Of a stretch of 64,000 nt of DNA, positions 22,150 to 32,760 are shown in pieces (the first letter of the stretch is position 1; the number at the start of each line of letters is the position of its first letter). Source of the stretch: Ipomoea triloba. Its lineage: Eukaryota; Streptophyta; Magnoliopsida; Solanales; Convolvulaceae. Made by a program: the position numbers and the translations under genes. The notes under the pieces were generated by a model. The model saw nothing but the letters and a program-made list of their open reading frames with translations, was not told where the DNA came from and ran no database searches. Location of the stretch: contig NC_044916.1 in assembly GCF_003576645.1 (NCBI RefSeq), positions 9,646,762-9,710,761 on the forward strand. The letters run 5' to 3'.

Positions 22150-25100
22150 TCAGAACATGAGCAATGGATGGAAAAGGGACAGTAAAACAGTCCATACGGT
22201 CAGACACCGATAAGACTTCCCTAGCTAAACAATGGGCTGCTCTATTCGCAGACCGTTTTGCAAATAAAAAGCTTAAGTTAGAAAAACTAGAAGCAATATT
22301 TCTAATATCATCAAAAATAAGGTCAAGAGATGAAACTGAGTTGAAATCATGGAGGATGCCATTGATAACATGCTAGCAGTCACTCTCTAACTGCAGATTG
22401 TCAATATGAATACTCTTGGTCCACTTCAAAGTCTCACGAATGCTGATTGCTTTTGCCTCTGCTGGTTTAAATATGCCGCAGCAAGGGAGACGACAAGCAG
22501 TAACAAAGTGGCCTTCTGAATCACGAATAACAAAACCAAATCCCATTCTGTTGGAGCACTGGTCAAGGGCAACATCTGTGTTGAGTTTGAGCATTCCTAA
22601 AGGTGGCCTAGTCCAGACAGTGGTGGTGATAGACCTATCATTAGTATCAGCAGTAATATGAACAGAGGTCCATTCAATTATAAAATTAGTAGCAAAATGG
22701 CGAATAAAAGAGGCTGGAAGGATGGTGCAATTCTAGATCTTTTCGTTTCTGGCACCCCAAATTTTCCAACACACTGATATTATAGTACATATCTCATTAT
22801 CATATTTAGTAGAGAAAATCTGGTCAAGCCAATCAAAAACAGAACTGAAAGAGTGATGATTAATATCTCCAAGAATGGTCTAACAGTTTTTTGCAAGGGG
22901 GCAATTCACAAATAAATGGAGCAGGGATTCCTCTTCAGTATTACAGATCTGACAAACATCTGGAACTGGAATATGTCTCGATTTCAAGCGATCATGTGTA
23001 GGTAGGGAATTCGAACATAGCTGCCAGAAGAAGGTTTTAATTTTCGGAGGGAGCACCAATTTCCAGGCTTTAGTCCAAAAATGGAACCGGTGTTGGGTGA
23101 GAGTTACCCACAAGAGCTTTATAGTAGCTTTTGACAGTATAGACACCTTTTTCATCCTCCATCCATATGATTTTATCTTTCGGCCTAGAGTCCAGAATGG
23201 GGATACTTCTGATTTTAATAATGTCATCCTGATTGAACAGTGAGTTAATGAGAGGATCATTCCATTTGGGTCCATTCTGGTCAATGAGGGACGAGACTTT
23301 GATGTCATTCATGGTAGAAGAGATGTAGGATTAGATATAAGGGCATTTACTTTTTGGGAGCCACGGATCACTCCAAACTTTGATGGAATCACCATCACCA
23401 ACTCTCCATCTACTTCTACTTTTAATAACACTTTGGGTTTCAAGGATGTTCCGCCAAATGAAAGATGGGTTGCTACCAAGATGTGCTTCAAAGAAGTTGT
23501 TGTTAGCATAATATTTCGCCTTATAGGTTCTAGCAAGAAGGGAACTCAGTTGGTTGATAAGGCGCCAGACTTGTTTACCCAACATTGCAATATTGAATTC
23601 TCTTATTCTCCCGAATCTCATACCTCCAAATTGTTTCGGAACACATAATATCTCCCAGCTCTTCCATCTGATTCCTCTTACCCTATCGCCTTCACAACCC
23701 CACCAGAAGCTATTCATGACCTTTTCAATATCCTTGCAAAGTTCAATTGGGAGGAGGAAGACGCTCATGGCAAATGTAGGGATGGCTTGGATGACGTTCT
23801 TAAGAAGGATCTCGTGCCCTGCTCTAGAAAGAAATTTATGTATCCAGCTTTTATTCCGACCAACCACTTTATCTTTAATGAAACCTAGTATTTCGCGTTT
23901 GTTTCTCCCAATCAATGATGGTAGGCCAAGGTAGTTTCCATTAAGAGTCCCTTCGCACATTCCCATGATGTTACAAAAGGTAGTTCTGGAGGCCCCACCA
24001 GTATTCTTACTAAAAGTGAGAGTGGACTTTGTGTGATTGATTGTTTGACCCGAGGCAGTTGCAAAAGATTCAATGGTGTCCTTTAACATGTTGGCTTCTT
24101 GCGGGGTAGCTTTACAGAAAATATAGCAATCATCGGCAAAAAAGAGATTAGAGATTGATGGTGCTCCTCTAGCAATTGTAATGCCATGTAGAAACCCCTC
24201 CCTTTGTAATTTATGGATCATAAGGTGAAATACTTCAAGAATTAAGATGAAAAGGTAGGGAGACATTGGGTCTCCTTGCCTTAGACCTCTCCCTGGTAGC
24301 ACAGTACCAATAGTTCTACCCTCAAGAAGAATTGAATAAGTGACAGAAGTGATCATCTCACGAATCAGACTGACAATATGATTAGAGAAGCCCATTTTAG
24401 AAATAACCATTAACAGAAAGTCCTAGTTCACCCTATCAAAAGCTTTGCTCATATCCAGTTTGACACCCACATAGCCCACATTTCCTTGAGTCTTCCTTTT
24501 GAGGTAGTGTTTTATTTCATAAGCTAACATGATATTATCTGAAATTAGGCGCCCCGGGACAAATGCGGATTGGGATTCATATACGAGAAAGGAGAGTAGA
24601 GGCTTGATTCGATTGGCAAGGATCTTAGATAGAAGCTTATAAAGAGTGTTACATAAGGCAATTGGCCTAAAGTCTCCTAAACACTCTAGCTTACTCATTT
24701 TAGGTATGAGCACAATGTTGGTGGAGTTGACATTGGTCAGCAGTTTACCAGTAGAGAAAAAATCAGCACAGAAATTAAGTAATTCACTGCCTAGGATGTC
24801 CCAAAAGTGTTGAAAAAAACTGGGGTTTAAGCCGTCGGGGCTAGGGGATTTCTCAGATTTCATATAAAACAAGGAAATTTTGACTTCTTGAATGGAAACC
24901 CTTCTACCCATTGATAAGTTATGAGCAGTCGTGATAATAGGATCAATACAGTTAATCACGGTATCATAGTTACCCAAGACAGGATTGAAAAGATCATGAA
25001 AATAAGAGGTAATAAGAGTATCAAGTTGAGTACCTCTTTCAACCCAGTTGCCATTGTTGTTACGGAGTTTCGCAATACGGTTGACTTGCTGCCTGCATTT

Positions 25101-26160
25101 CACAGCTTTGTGAAAGAAACTGGAATTGGAATCCCCATCTTTAGCCAAAATTGTTTAGCGCGTTGGCGCTAGTAGGTAGTTTGCTGTTGAAGGACACACA
25201 AATATTCACGAATTCCAGATTGGTCATGCCTGAACTTTGATTCATCCATACGTCGTTGCCAGTAATCAAGACGATGCTTAAAATTGCGGGCAAAGTGTTT
25301 CCCCCAAATCCATATTGCTTTACCGCAACATCCAACCTTATCCATGAGACTTTGACCATGAGTTTTTGACCAGCTTTCAATCATAATAGACCTATAGTGA
25401 GCTTCCCGTAGCCAGAGATTTTCGAAACGGAAGCAAGCTTTCGGGTTAGGAAAGTCCAGTTGTAGAATTTGTAGATGTAAATGCATATGATCACTTTTTG
25501 CTATAGTAATAGACTCTGCTTTTGCATTCGGGAAGATATCGCACCAAGAATCTGTGGTAAGGATTCTATCAAGCTTGGCTTCAATCCATTAAGGTTTGCC
25601 CTTAGATCGCTCCCAAGTGTACTGGTAGCCATTGAACCCAAAATCTCTAAGACCACTAGTTTCAACTACTTCTCAAAAACCAAAAATCAGCCGCAAGGGT
25701 TGGGGATTTCCTCCATGCTTCTCGTTTGGGTCTAGGATATCATTAAAGTCGCCCATGACGGTCCATGGAAGAGTACTGGTGGTGGATAATTGCTTGAGTA
25801 AGGACCAAGATTCTGGCCATCTATGCCTTTCAGGAGCGCCATAGAAACCGGTAAATCTCCATTCAGTAGTCGGATAGTTAAGGGAGATGGTTGCATCGAT
25901 ATGGTGCGTTGAGTAAGAATTGACTGAGATTTATGTATCTTCCTTCCAATTTCCAAAGAAGGGCCAAACCTCCACTGTGGCCATCGTTTCTCACACAAAA
26001 TAGACCATTCAAGCCCAACTTAATTTTAATTGGGCTTGGGCCTGCAAATGTTTCAACTAAAAACACAACACTGGGTTTCTTAGAGTGAACTAGGTCCACT
26101 AAGACCTAAACTGTCGACGGGTTCCCAAGCCCCCGATAATTCCAAGATAATATACTCATT
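22150..26160 (-). pseudogene. LINE ORF2 (endonuclease-RT-RNase H), broken
   Basis: The endonuclease starts near 26150 (WNYRGLGNP, then KPSVVFLVETFAG) and is fragmented in three frames to about 25190. The RT runs from about 25150 to 23330 with SPSPDGLNPSFFQ, FRPIALCNTLYKLLSKILANR, SAFVPGRLISDNI, GLRQGDPMSPYLF and the catalytic FFADDCYIF. A zf-RVT (CQICNTEEESLLHLFVNC) lies near 22890-22960, and the RNase H (LKLNTDVA..., GFGFVIRDSEG, LESDC) near 22600-22160. In-frame stops lie at 24423-24425, 22880-22882, 22733-22735 and 22373-22375; by family comparison each replaces Trp. A frame change occurs near 23100. Confidence 0.85.
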
Positions 26161-26489
26161 GTTCCGAGCTGGCCTATATACCAAGTCCAGCCCTTAGCAA
26201 GTTTTTTGGACAAGAATCCGGCCAATTTAAATCAAAGAGCATGTGAGTAGGTTCAACTAGAGGCCCGATTGGGTCAGCTAGACGACGTTTTGGGTCAGCA
26301 ATGTCCAGCCCATCGGGTAAAATAAAGCTAGCAAATTGTTCCATATTGCAGTCTCTACTATTCGACATGTGGGATGCGTACCAGAATCCAATACCACGTG
26401 TTGCTCTTGGGGTGAATCGTACCCTGAGTGTCCTTGTGAATCAGGCTGGGGTCTGTGCTTGTACCATCCACCACGTCCGAATTCGATTG

Positions 26490-27290
26490 TGGGGTTGTTA
26501 TTGCCTTGCGTTCAGGGAAATCCACCATCCATCTGTTACCAGTGACCGGAGATGGACGCCGAATGGCAACGGCCCAAATAGTTTTTCCGGTGGTGGAATG
26601 AAGCCATCAAAGGGCTTGGGGCAGAAGTTCTCAAAGTGGCCTATTAGACCGCAAGTAAAGTAGAAAATAGGCAATCTCTCATAGCGAAAATGAATCCAAC
26701 TCCAGTCACCACCATTCTTCCTGATTCGCATTTGACTTACCAAAGGCTTCTTGATGTCTATTCGATATCTGATGCAGATAAAGGATTTACACCAGCCGCT
26801 AAAGGCATCCTCATCAATACGGATATAAAATTACCAATGGCTTTTGCTACTTTTTCCGAGAAGAATCCAAGGGGGAGATCATGTAACTGGACCCAGAACT
26901 CAGCTGTCGAGGGGCATTGCGAGAGGCGGAATGTTCAGCTGAAGTTTGTCCAAGATTAGGAGATTTTGCTCGAAAGACCATGGCCCTCCTTCAAGAACAC
27001 ATTGAACATCAAACTCGTGGAAGAATTGGAAGAGATAGGTATTATTAGACAGTTCTTTAGCAGCTACGCTCCGGCCCGGACGCCGAACGGTTGCCATGGT
27101 GTCTCTCATAAAAGGGAATTTGATGATTTTCTCTGTCATCGTCGTAGCCAAGATCAAGACTGCTCAAGTCGATGTCGTTACCGTCTGGGACATCACCAAG
27201 GGGAGTCGATGGTGGAGTAGGTGATTTGGATGAAGAAAGCGTGTTGTGTGTAGGCAGTAGGTGTGGGTTGCTTTGGGATTGTGAAGCCAT
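26490..27290 (-). pseudogene. LINE ORF1 (DUF4283/zinc-knuckle gag-like), broken
   Basis: The start near 27290 (MASQSQSNPHLLPTH, Ser/Pro-rich) is followed in another frame by a DUF4283-like block at 27157-26900 (NTYLFQFFHEFDVQCVLEGG and PWSFEQNLLIL). A zinc knuckle follows near 26680-26630, reading YFTCGLIGHFENFC, with the first Cys replaced by Tyr. Frames break at about 27057 and 26900. Confidence 0.75.
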
Positions 27291-27475
27291 ATCTCAGATA
27301 AACCAAGAAGAGGAGGAGAAAACAAGAAACTTGCTACAATGGGCAAGAGAGAAAACTAGTCGAGCTAGAGAGAGAAAACTAGGTGAGAGTTACCAAATCA
27401 CATTTCTTCGTTCACGCTTGTTTGTATGCCATGACAAGAACTCTCTTCATTGTTTCATAGTTTGTTGCATTGCCC

Positions 27476-27492
27476 GCTTCAAGAGAAATGTT
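27476..27492. repeat. Right target-site duplication of the LINE
   Basis: Same 17 bp as 22088-22104, directly after the 5' end of the minus-strand element. Confidence 0.9.
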
Positions 27493-29493
27493 AGTGATGC
27501 GAGATGCCCGTTCTCATAGATAAAAGGAGGTAATTAAATGGGAGGGATGCATGTGTATATATATTTTTTGTAAGTTTTTTTTTGTGTCTTGTGTTATCAA
27601 ATTCTATAAACTTAGTATAAATTCTGTATCTAAAATAAATTAATAATTACTTCGTATATTTTATGTTATGAATTTGTGTTTGTATTGTAAAATTGTCCTT
27701 ATTGAACAAAAATTATATGTCTAAAATAAGTAAACATATAACATATGTATGTGTCTTGTGTTGTAATTTTATACCTTGTTGTTTCAATCCAAGATCCATA
27801 ATGCTATGTGGACCATTGTCCATGATATTTTATACCATTTATATACATTATATACTAAAAGTACATTATTTATGTAGCAAATATACATTATTTATTTTTC
27901 AAAAAAAAAATACATCATTTAATACGGAGTAATATATTTTTAATATATTAAAAAAATATGTTCACCATGTCAATGGAATAATGATCGAAGAAATAAGATC
28001 AAATCTTTCAGATAAAATTAGATACGTTGGGGGGTTATATCGCATTTTATGTAGCACTTTTTTTTTTTTATGTAGCAGTCTTAACAAGTATTAATCACAT
28101 TTAAATCAAATACTACTTATTCGTTAGTACAACATTCTTTAATCATAATCTTTCTCCCAAACATTCATTAATCATAATCTAATTGCTTCATACCATAATT
28201 TTAAATCCATCACACGTAGAAGTATATATACCTAATAAACTCCATGCAACACCATATATATAAGCTTTCGTAACCATATTATAAAAACAAAGTCTCATAC
28301 CAAGGAACTAATTCACAATGACAATCACATTGAAGCTTGTAGGCAGCTACAAGTGGCGGTTAAAAGAATCACTAGGCTCTCCAACTTTTGTGGGAAAATC
28401 CATTGTTGGTTAGTAAGAAAGAGTGATGGTTTATAGCAAAAAATGGTTAATAAACTAATACAGAAAAAGAACACCAAAATTCAGTGTTGGTTAGCAAAAA
28501 ATAGGTTAATAAACTCAGAAAAAAACAAAACTCATACCAATCTAAAAAAAAAAAAGAATTGCAATAAAATTCATGATATAACTTTGAATTCGGATGAAGT
28601 TGTCTATAACTCTCCGTTGCTTAAGTTACACAAGGTAAGAATACCCAAGTTCTAACTTTTAGAATCAAACTAATACTTACTCCCAAATCAGCTAAAACAA
28701 TTGAAATTAGTTTTCAGGAAATTTCCGTGAAAATGATCAAACATTCCAATCCAAGCACCATTGTGATACTTCCTTTTATTTAAGAGTAGTTTCCTCGAAA
28801 ACTTAACATATCAGCAATTTGCTTGAGCATTTGAAGTTACTTTCTATACTTTGCATTATCCACACCTATTCAGATCCCTTGTACGAGTGGCTTGTTGGAA
28901 TGAAGTTAGTTATTAGCCAACTCCACTCCTTTGCTTCCTTGGAGATTTACACTTCAACTCTAAAGCAATATCGCAATGGATTACCACCTCTAAATTTGGT
29001 CTTGAACCTATCTGCCTTCTTTGTAAAGGATCCCTTATACAATCTCATTCAATTCCATGAAACATCCCTCATTCATCATTTCATTCTTAAATTCTCTCAT
29101 CATTTATTCAATTTTTCATTCTATCATTCAATTTTATTTTCTTCATATTTTTATATTTTATGATTGTGTTACCATCGTCTATACATAAGTCATAAAACCA
29201 ACACAAACATATATATAATATTGCAGCTGTCGTGGCATAATGTTGACAATTAAAAAGAGTAAGCATCTTGTTCCCCAACGTCCACATGCCCCATGAGAGA
29301 AGCACGGGATAGCGAGAGGAACACTCTCTAGCTTCACTTAGAGCAGTTCCACACCAAATAAAAGAGTGGGAACCACAAGATGATTTTAAGCAAAGCCATA
29401 TTTAAAAAAAAAAAAAAAGTTGAAACAAAAATACAATTAAATAAAAAACAGTGGAATTTATAAACAGAAACTCAAAATATGCCATTCTTCAAC
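27493..29493. other. AT-rich spacer without recognised genes
   Basis: A GTGGACCA-type fragment (CTATGTGGACCATTGTCCAT near 27803) is present, and short A-rich duplications near 28380-28510 (TTGTGGG...GTTGGTTAG text twice). Plus-strand open frames up to 114 codons (28819-29163) show no family features. Confidence 0.4.
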
Positions 29494-29877
29494 CAAATAG
29501 GTTAGACACTAACAACTCATTGTATAATTGCCAATTCTCTAATTCATTAATTAACCATTGAAACAAATGAATACCAATGCTCAAATTAATTTATCCAATA
29601 TGGAAGGGATCAGATTGCTATATTTTCTAGGTAGACATAGCTATAAGCATAATGGATGACTCAAGATATATACATTCCTATTTTCATTCATTACCAAAAC
29701 CAAAAGTAGAATACTAAAAACCATTCTATTCAACAAATACTTAATTTCTAACTCTAATTCTGATATTCAAACCAAAAACCCTAATATAGTTAATTTAAAT
29801 TTGGGAACTGAACACACTCCGTCCAATAGTTGATGGATAACAACGAAAATTAACGCACTCAAAAAGTACGAATGGAA

Positions 29878-29961
29878 GCAACTCAGTCCCTTAGATGTTC
29901 AAATACAACTTTGCGATCATTTTCGCAACTCATTACAGGTCTGTATAGCTCATCACCGTTG
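29878..29961 (-). ncRNA. Box C/D snoRNA with two 18S-complementary stretches
   Basis: On the minus strand box C GTGATGA (29956-29950) and box D CTGA (29886-29883) are about 63 nt apart. They are bracketed by a terminal stem CAAC/GTTG (29961-29958 with 29782-side equivalent at 29882-29879). Directly before box D, with one spacer base, the guide GAACATCTAAGGG (29900-29888) is the exact complement of CCCTTAGATGTTC, a conserved 18S rRNA segment just before TGGGCCGCACGCG. By the box D + 5 rule the methylated base would be the first U of CCCUU. A second stretch ACAGACCTGT complements ACAGGTCTGT, which in 18S lies 4 nt upstream of the first site. A 6-bp internal stem TTGCGA/TCGCAA lies between. rRNA sequences are from memory. 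Confidence 0.8.
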
Positions 29962-30024
29962 TTCCCATCAAAATTATCAATCACAGAAAGGAAAGCAAAC
30001 ATTCAAATACATATATACACGCAC

Positions 30025-30162
30025 AAATGTAGCTGCCCCAGTGTTCTCCAAGCACAATAAGTGAAGGAGTGATATGAAAGAGCAACACAGATTAATTTCG
30101 CTTCAAGGGAACGGGTCAGTCAAAACGGAAACGAATCTGCCAACCAGATAGCGAAGCAAAAT
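30025..30162 (-). ncRNA. H/ACA box snoRNA, two hairpins
   Basis: Read on the minus strand. Hairpin 1 closes with AATTTTGCTTC/GAAGCGAAATT (one G-U). The single-stranded H box AAATTA follows at 30098-30093. Hairpin 2 closes with GTTGCTC/GGGCAGC and has an inner stem CTCC-TT-CAC/GTG-CTT-GGAG. It ends TACATTT, placing ACA (30030-30028) exactly 3 nt from the 3' end. The right pocket strand of hairpin 1 contains CCCGTTCCCTT, complementary over 11 nt to the conserved 25S segment AAGGGAACGGG (from memory). The exact target uridine is not resolved. It lies 63 nt upstream of the box C/D RNA on the same strand, so both probably derive from one precursor. Confidence 0.68.
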
Positions 30163-30350
30163 TTGACACACGCAATAAAGAAAAGGACAATTTTGCAGGT
30201 AAAAATTTGTATAAACTCTACCAATGCAAGCCATATTCGGCTAAATGCTAATGGCTATCATCTCGATTTTGAGAGAAATATTGCAGATTGCGAGGGAGAA
30301 GAAACACTAGCCACCCGCAAAGCCATCGTAGGTAGGAAGGATGATATCAG

Positions 30351-30439
30351 ATTTATAGACTGATAAATACTGAATGGGTAACTAGGGTTTTGGTTGGGTT
30401 GGAATGCGGGATCAGTGTGTGAATTGAGGGATTTGGGCT
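30351..30439 (-). promoter_or_regulatory. snoRNA-cluster promoter: TATA box, telobox, site II
   Basis: On the minus strand are TATAAAT (30357-30351), a telobox AAACCCTAGT (30390-30381) about 25 bp upstream of it, and a TGGGCT site II-like element (30434-30439, other strand). Telobox plus site II is the signature of plant ribosomal-protein and snoRNA promoters. Expected transcription start is near 30325, about 160 nt before the H/ACA RNA. Confidence 0.65.
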
Positions 30440-30665
30440 TTCTGACTGCGATAAGGCCTTCGTTTAATATCCATTATTACTTAATGTATTGGATTGGATT
30501 AATTGACCCATAATAAAATTCACTTTTAATTTTCGGAGTATCATATCATAATTCATAATAAATTTAATCCAGTTCATTCCAAATTTAACGGGGAGCAAAT
30601 TTAGTTTTTTAATACCTTATACGTACCTTTTTTTTTTTTTTTGTATAAAATGTAGTCATAAATTT

Positions 30666-30666
30666 N
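30666..30666. other. Single N at a contig join
   Basis: The only ambiguous base in an otherwise perfect 1172-bp repeat. Confidence 0.95.
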
Positions 30667-31050
30667 CAAATAGGTTAGACACTAACAACTCATTGTATAA
30701 TTGCCAATTCTCTAATTCATTAATTAACCATTGAAACAAATGAATACCAATGCTCAAATTAATTTATCCAATATGGAAGGGATCAGATTGCTATATTTTC
30801 TAGGTAGACATAGCTATAAGCATAATGGATGACTCAAGATATATACATTCCTATTTTCATTCATTACCAAAACCAAAAGTAGAATACTAAAAACCATTCT
30901 ATTCAACAAATACTTAATTTCTAACTCTAATTCTGATATTCAAACCAAAAACCCTAATATAGTTAATTTAAATTTGGGAACTGAACACACTCCGTCCAAT
31001 AGTTGATGGATAACAACGAAAATTAACGCACTCAAAAAGTACGAATGGAA

Positions 31051-31134
31051 GCAACTCAGTCCCTTAGATGTTCAAATACAACTTTGCGATCATTTTCGCA
31101 ACTCATTACAGGTCTGTATAGCTCATCACCGTTG
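31051..31134 (-). ncRNA. Second listing of the box C/D snoRNA (probable assembly copy)
   Basis: Identical to 29878-29961, shifted by 1173 bp; probably not a second gene. Confidence 0.7.
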
Positions 31135-31197
31135 TTCCCATCAAAATTATCAATCACAGAAAGGAAAGCAAACATTCAAATACATATATACACGCAC

Positions 31198-31335
31198 AAA
31201 TGTAGCTGCCCCAGTGTTCTCCAAGCACAATAAGTGAAGGAGTGATATGAAAGAGCAACACAGATTAATTTCGCTTCAAGGGAACGGGTCAGTCAAAACG
31301 GAAACGAATCTGCCAACCAGATAGCGAAGCAAAAT
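31198..31335 (-). ncRNA. Second listing of the H/ACA snoRNA (probable assembly copy)
   Basis: Identical to 30025-30162, shifted by 1173 bp; same boxes and stems. Confidence 0.6.
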
Positions 31336-31523
31336 TTGACACACGCAATAAAGAAAAGGACAATTTTGCAGGTAAAAATTTGTATAAACTCTACCAATGC
31401 AAGCCATATTCGGCTAAATGCTAATGGCTATCATCTCGATTTTGAGAGAAATATTGCAGATTGCGAGGGAGAAGAAACACTAGCCACCCGCAAAGCCATC
31501 GTAGGTAGGAAGGATGATATCAG

Positions 31524-31612
31524 ATTTATAGACTGATAAATACTGAATGGGTAACTAGGGTTTTGGTTGGGTTGGAATGCGGGATCAGTGTGTGAATTGA
31601 GGGATTTGGGCT
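31524..31612 (-). promoter_or_regulatory. Second listing of the snoRNA-cluster promoter
   Basis: Identical to 30351-30439 (TATA box, telobox and site II). Confidence 0.55.
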
Positions 31613-32300
31613 TTCTGACTGCGATAAGGCCTTCGTTTAATATCCATTATTACTTAATGTATTGGATTGGATTAATTGACCCATAATAAAATTCACTTTT
31701 AATTTTCGGAGTATCATATCATAATTCATAATAAATTTAATCCAGTTCATTCCAAATTTAACGGGGAGCAAATTTAGTTTTTTAATACCTTATACGTACC
31801 TTTTTTTTTTTTTTTGTATAAAATGTAGTCATAAATTTACCTTCCTTCCACAATGCAGTTATAACAAATTCATTCCGTGCATCGTACGGGTGAAAATACT
31901 AGTTAATAATAGGGCAAATTTATTGTAGACCATGGTCGATGTAGCAACATGGATCATAAAGCAAAATGATGTCATATCATTTTAATTACACTTCAGTTTT
32001 ATTTTATAATATTGCTCTGTTTTTTAGTTTCATTTTCCACACATACTAGTTTCATTATAGCAGCTGATAAATTAAGAATTTTAAATATGATAAATTAATA
32101 AATATAATTATGGTAACATTTAATATATATACTAACCAAAGTTTAACAATGTAAGATAATTTTAATAAAAAATAATTTTAATAAAGATGATAGTACAATA
32201 GTTATAACGCAATGTACAACTCAATTAGCATAGAAATACATATATAAATCATTGGTAATAACATTAGTTCACTCTTATATTTTTTTTATTTAGATTTTAC

Positions 32301-32338
<38 letters not shown>

Positions 32339-32597
32339 TAAATCATTTTTATAAAATTGATATTTATATTTTTGAAAATAACTAACTAATCCTTACTAAT
32401 TAAAATTTAAATAAAATCAAACTTATTTCTTATATTACTCCAATATATAATGTGTATATACATTATTACCATTGAAAAATATAAGAAAAGATATGATGTA
32501 TACATGTACATTATAGTAATAATGAGAAAAGATAACGGAAGTTATAACGGTATGGATATTTTTGTCCAAAAAATTGTATAGTATAACTCTTATAGCA

Positions 32598-32760
32598 GCC
32601 AAAGACCTTGTGGTCAAGTGGCACCCGGTGTCCCGGTTAACACTCTCACATGGATGATGGGACTGAGTTCGAGCCTCAGTGGAGTCGTTGTGCTTCAGTC
32701 GGTTGAGAAAGTAGTTTTGAACAAATTGTAACAAAGTCAGTAGTACTCAAAAAAAAAAAA
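32598..32760 (+). mobile_element. tRNA-derived SINE with perfect target duplication
   Basis: The body has box A (TGTGGTCAAGTGG) and box B (GAGTTCGAGCC) spaced as in tRNA genes, a TTGTAACAAAG-type tail and terminal poly(A). ACTCTTATAGCA occurs immediately before (32586-32597) and after (32761-32772), a 12-bp duplication. The perfect duplication implies a fairly young insertion. Confidence 0.85.

Larger units (their letters stand above)
22103..27475 (-). mobile_element. L1-type LINE, apparently full length, 5.4 kb, inactive
   Basis: Read on the minus strand the order is 5' leader, ORF1 (DUF4283-like and zinc-knuckle gag), ORF2 (endonuclease, reverse transcriptase, zf-RVT, RNase H) and a tail that appears as an 11-T run at 22103-22113. 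A 17-bp target duplication brackets it. The organisation is that of the plant L1 clade with a C-terminal RNase H. Multiple stops and frameshifts make it non-autonomous, yet both ends are preserved. Confidence 0.9.
29494..31838. repeat. 1172-bp perfect duplication abutting a single N
   Basis: 29494-30665 and 30667-31838 appear identical (offset 1173), separated only by N at 30666. The second copy carries the same snoRNAs and promoter. The pattern is that of two overlapping contigs joined without merging. Confidence 0.9.

Noticed and set aside
28819..29163. 114-codon plus-strand frame
   Set aside because: Low-complexity His/Phe/Ser-rich translation in AT-rich DNA; no domain, no promoter context.
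29600..29700. Second box C/D candidate on the minus strand (CTGA near 29612, AATGAATGA near 29690)
   Set aside because: Box C is non-canonical and the would-be guide matches no rRNA segment I know.
30190..30330. Possible third snoRNA (hairpin AGCCAT/ATGGCT, CTCT/AGAG, ACA at 30208)
   Set aside because: No acceptable H box between the hairpins and ACA lies 5 nt from the stem; too weak to list as a gene.
29872..30363. Small plus-strand frames (62 and 66 codons) over the snoRNA locus
   Set aside because: They run antisense to the snoRNAs and are duplicated only because the contig is duplicated; no protein features.
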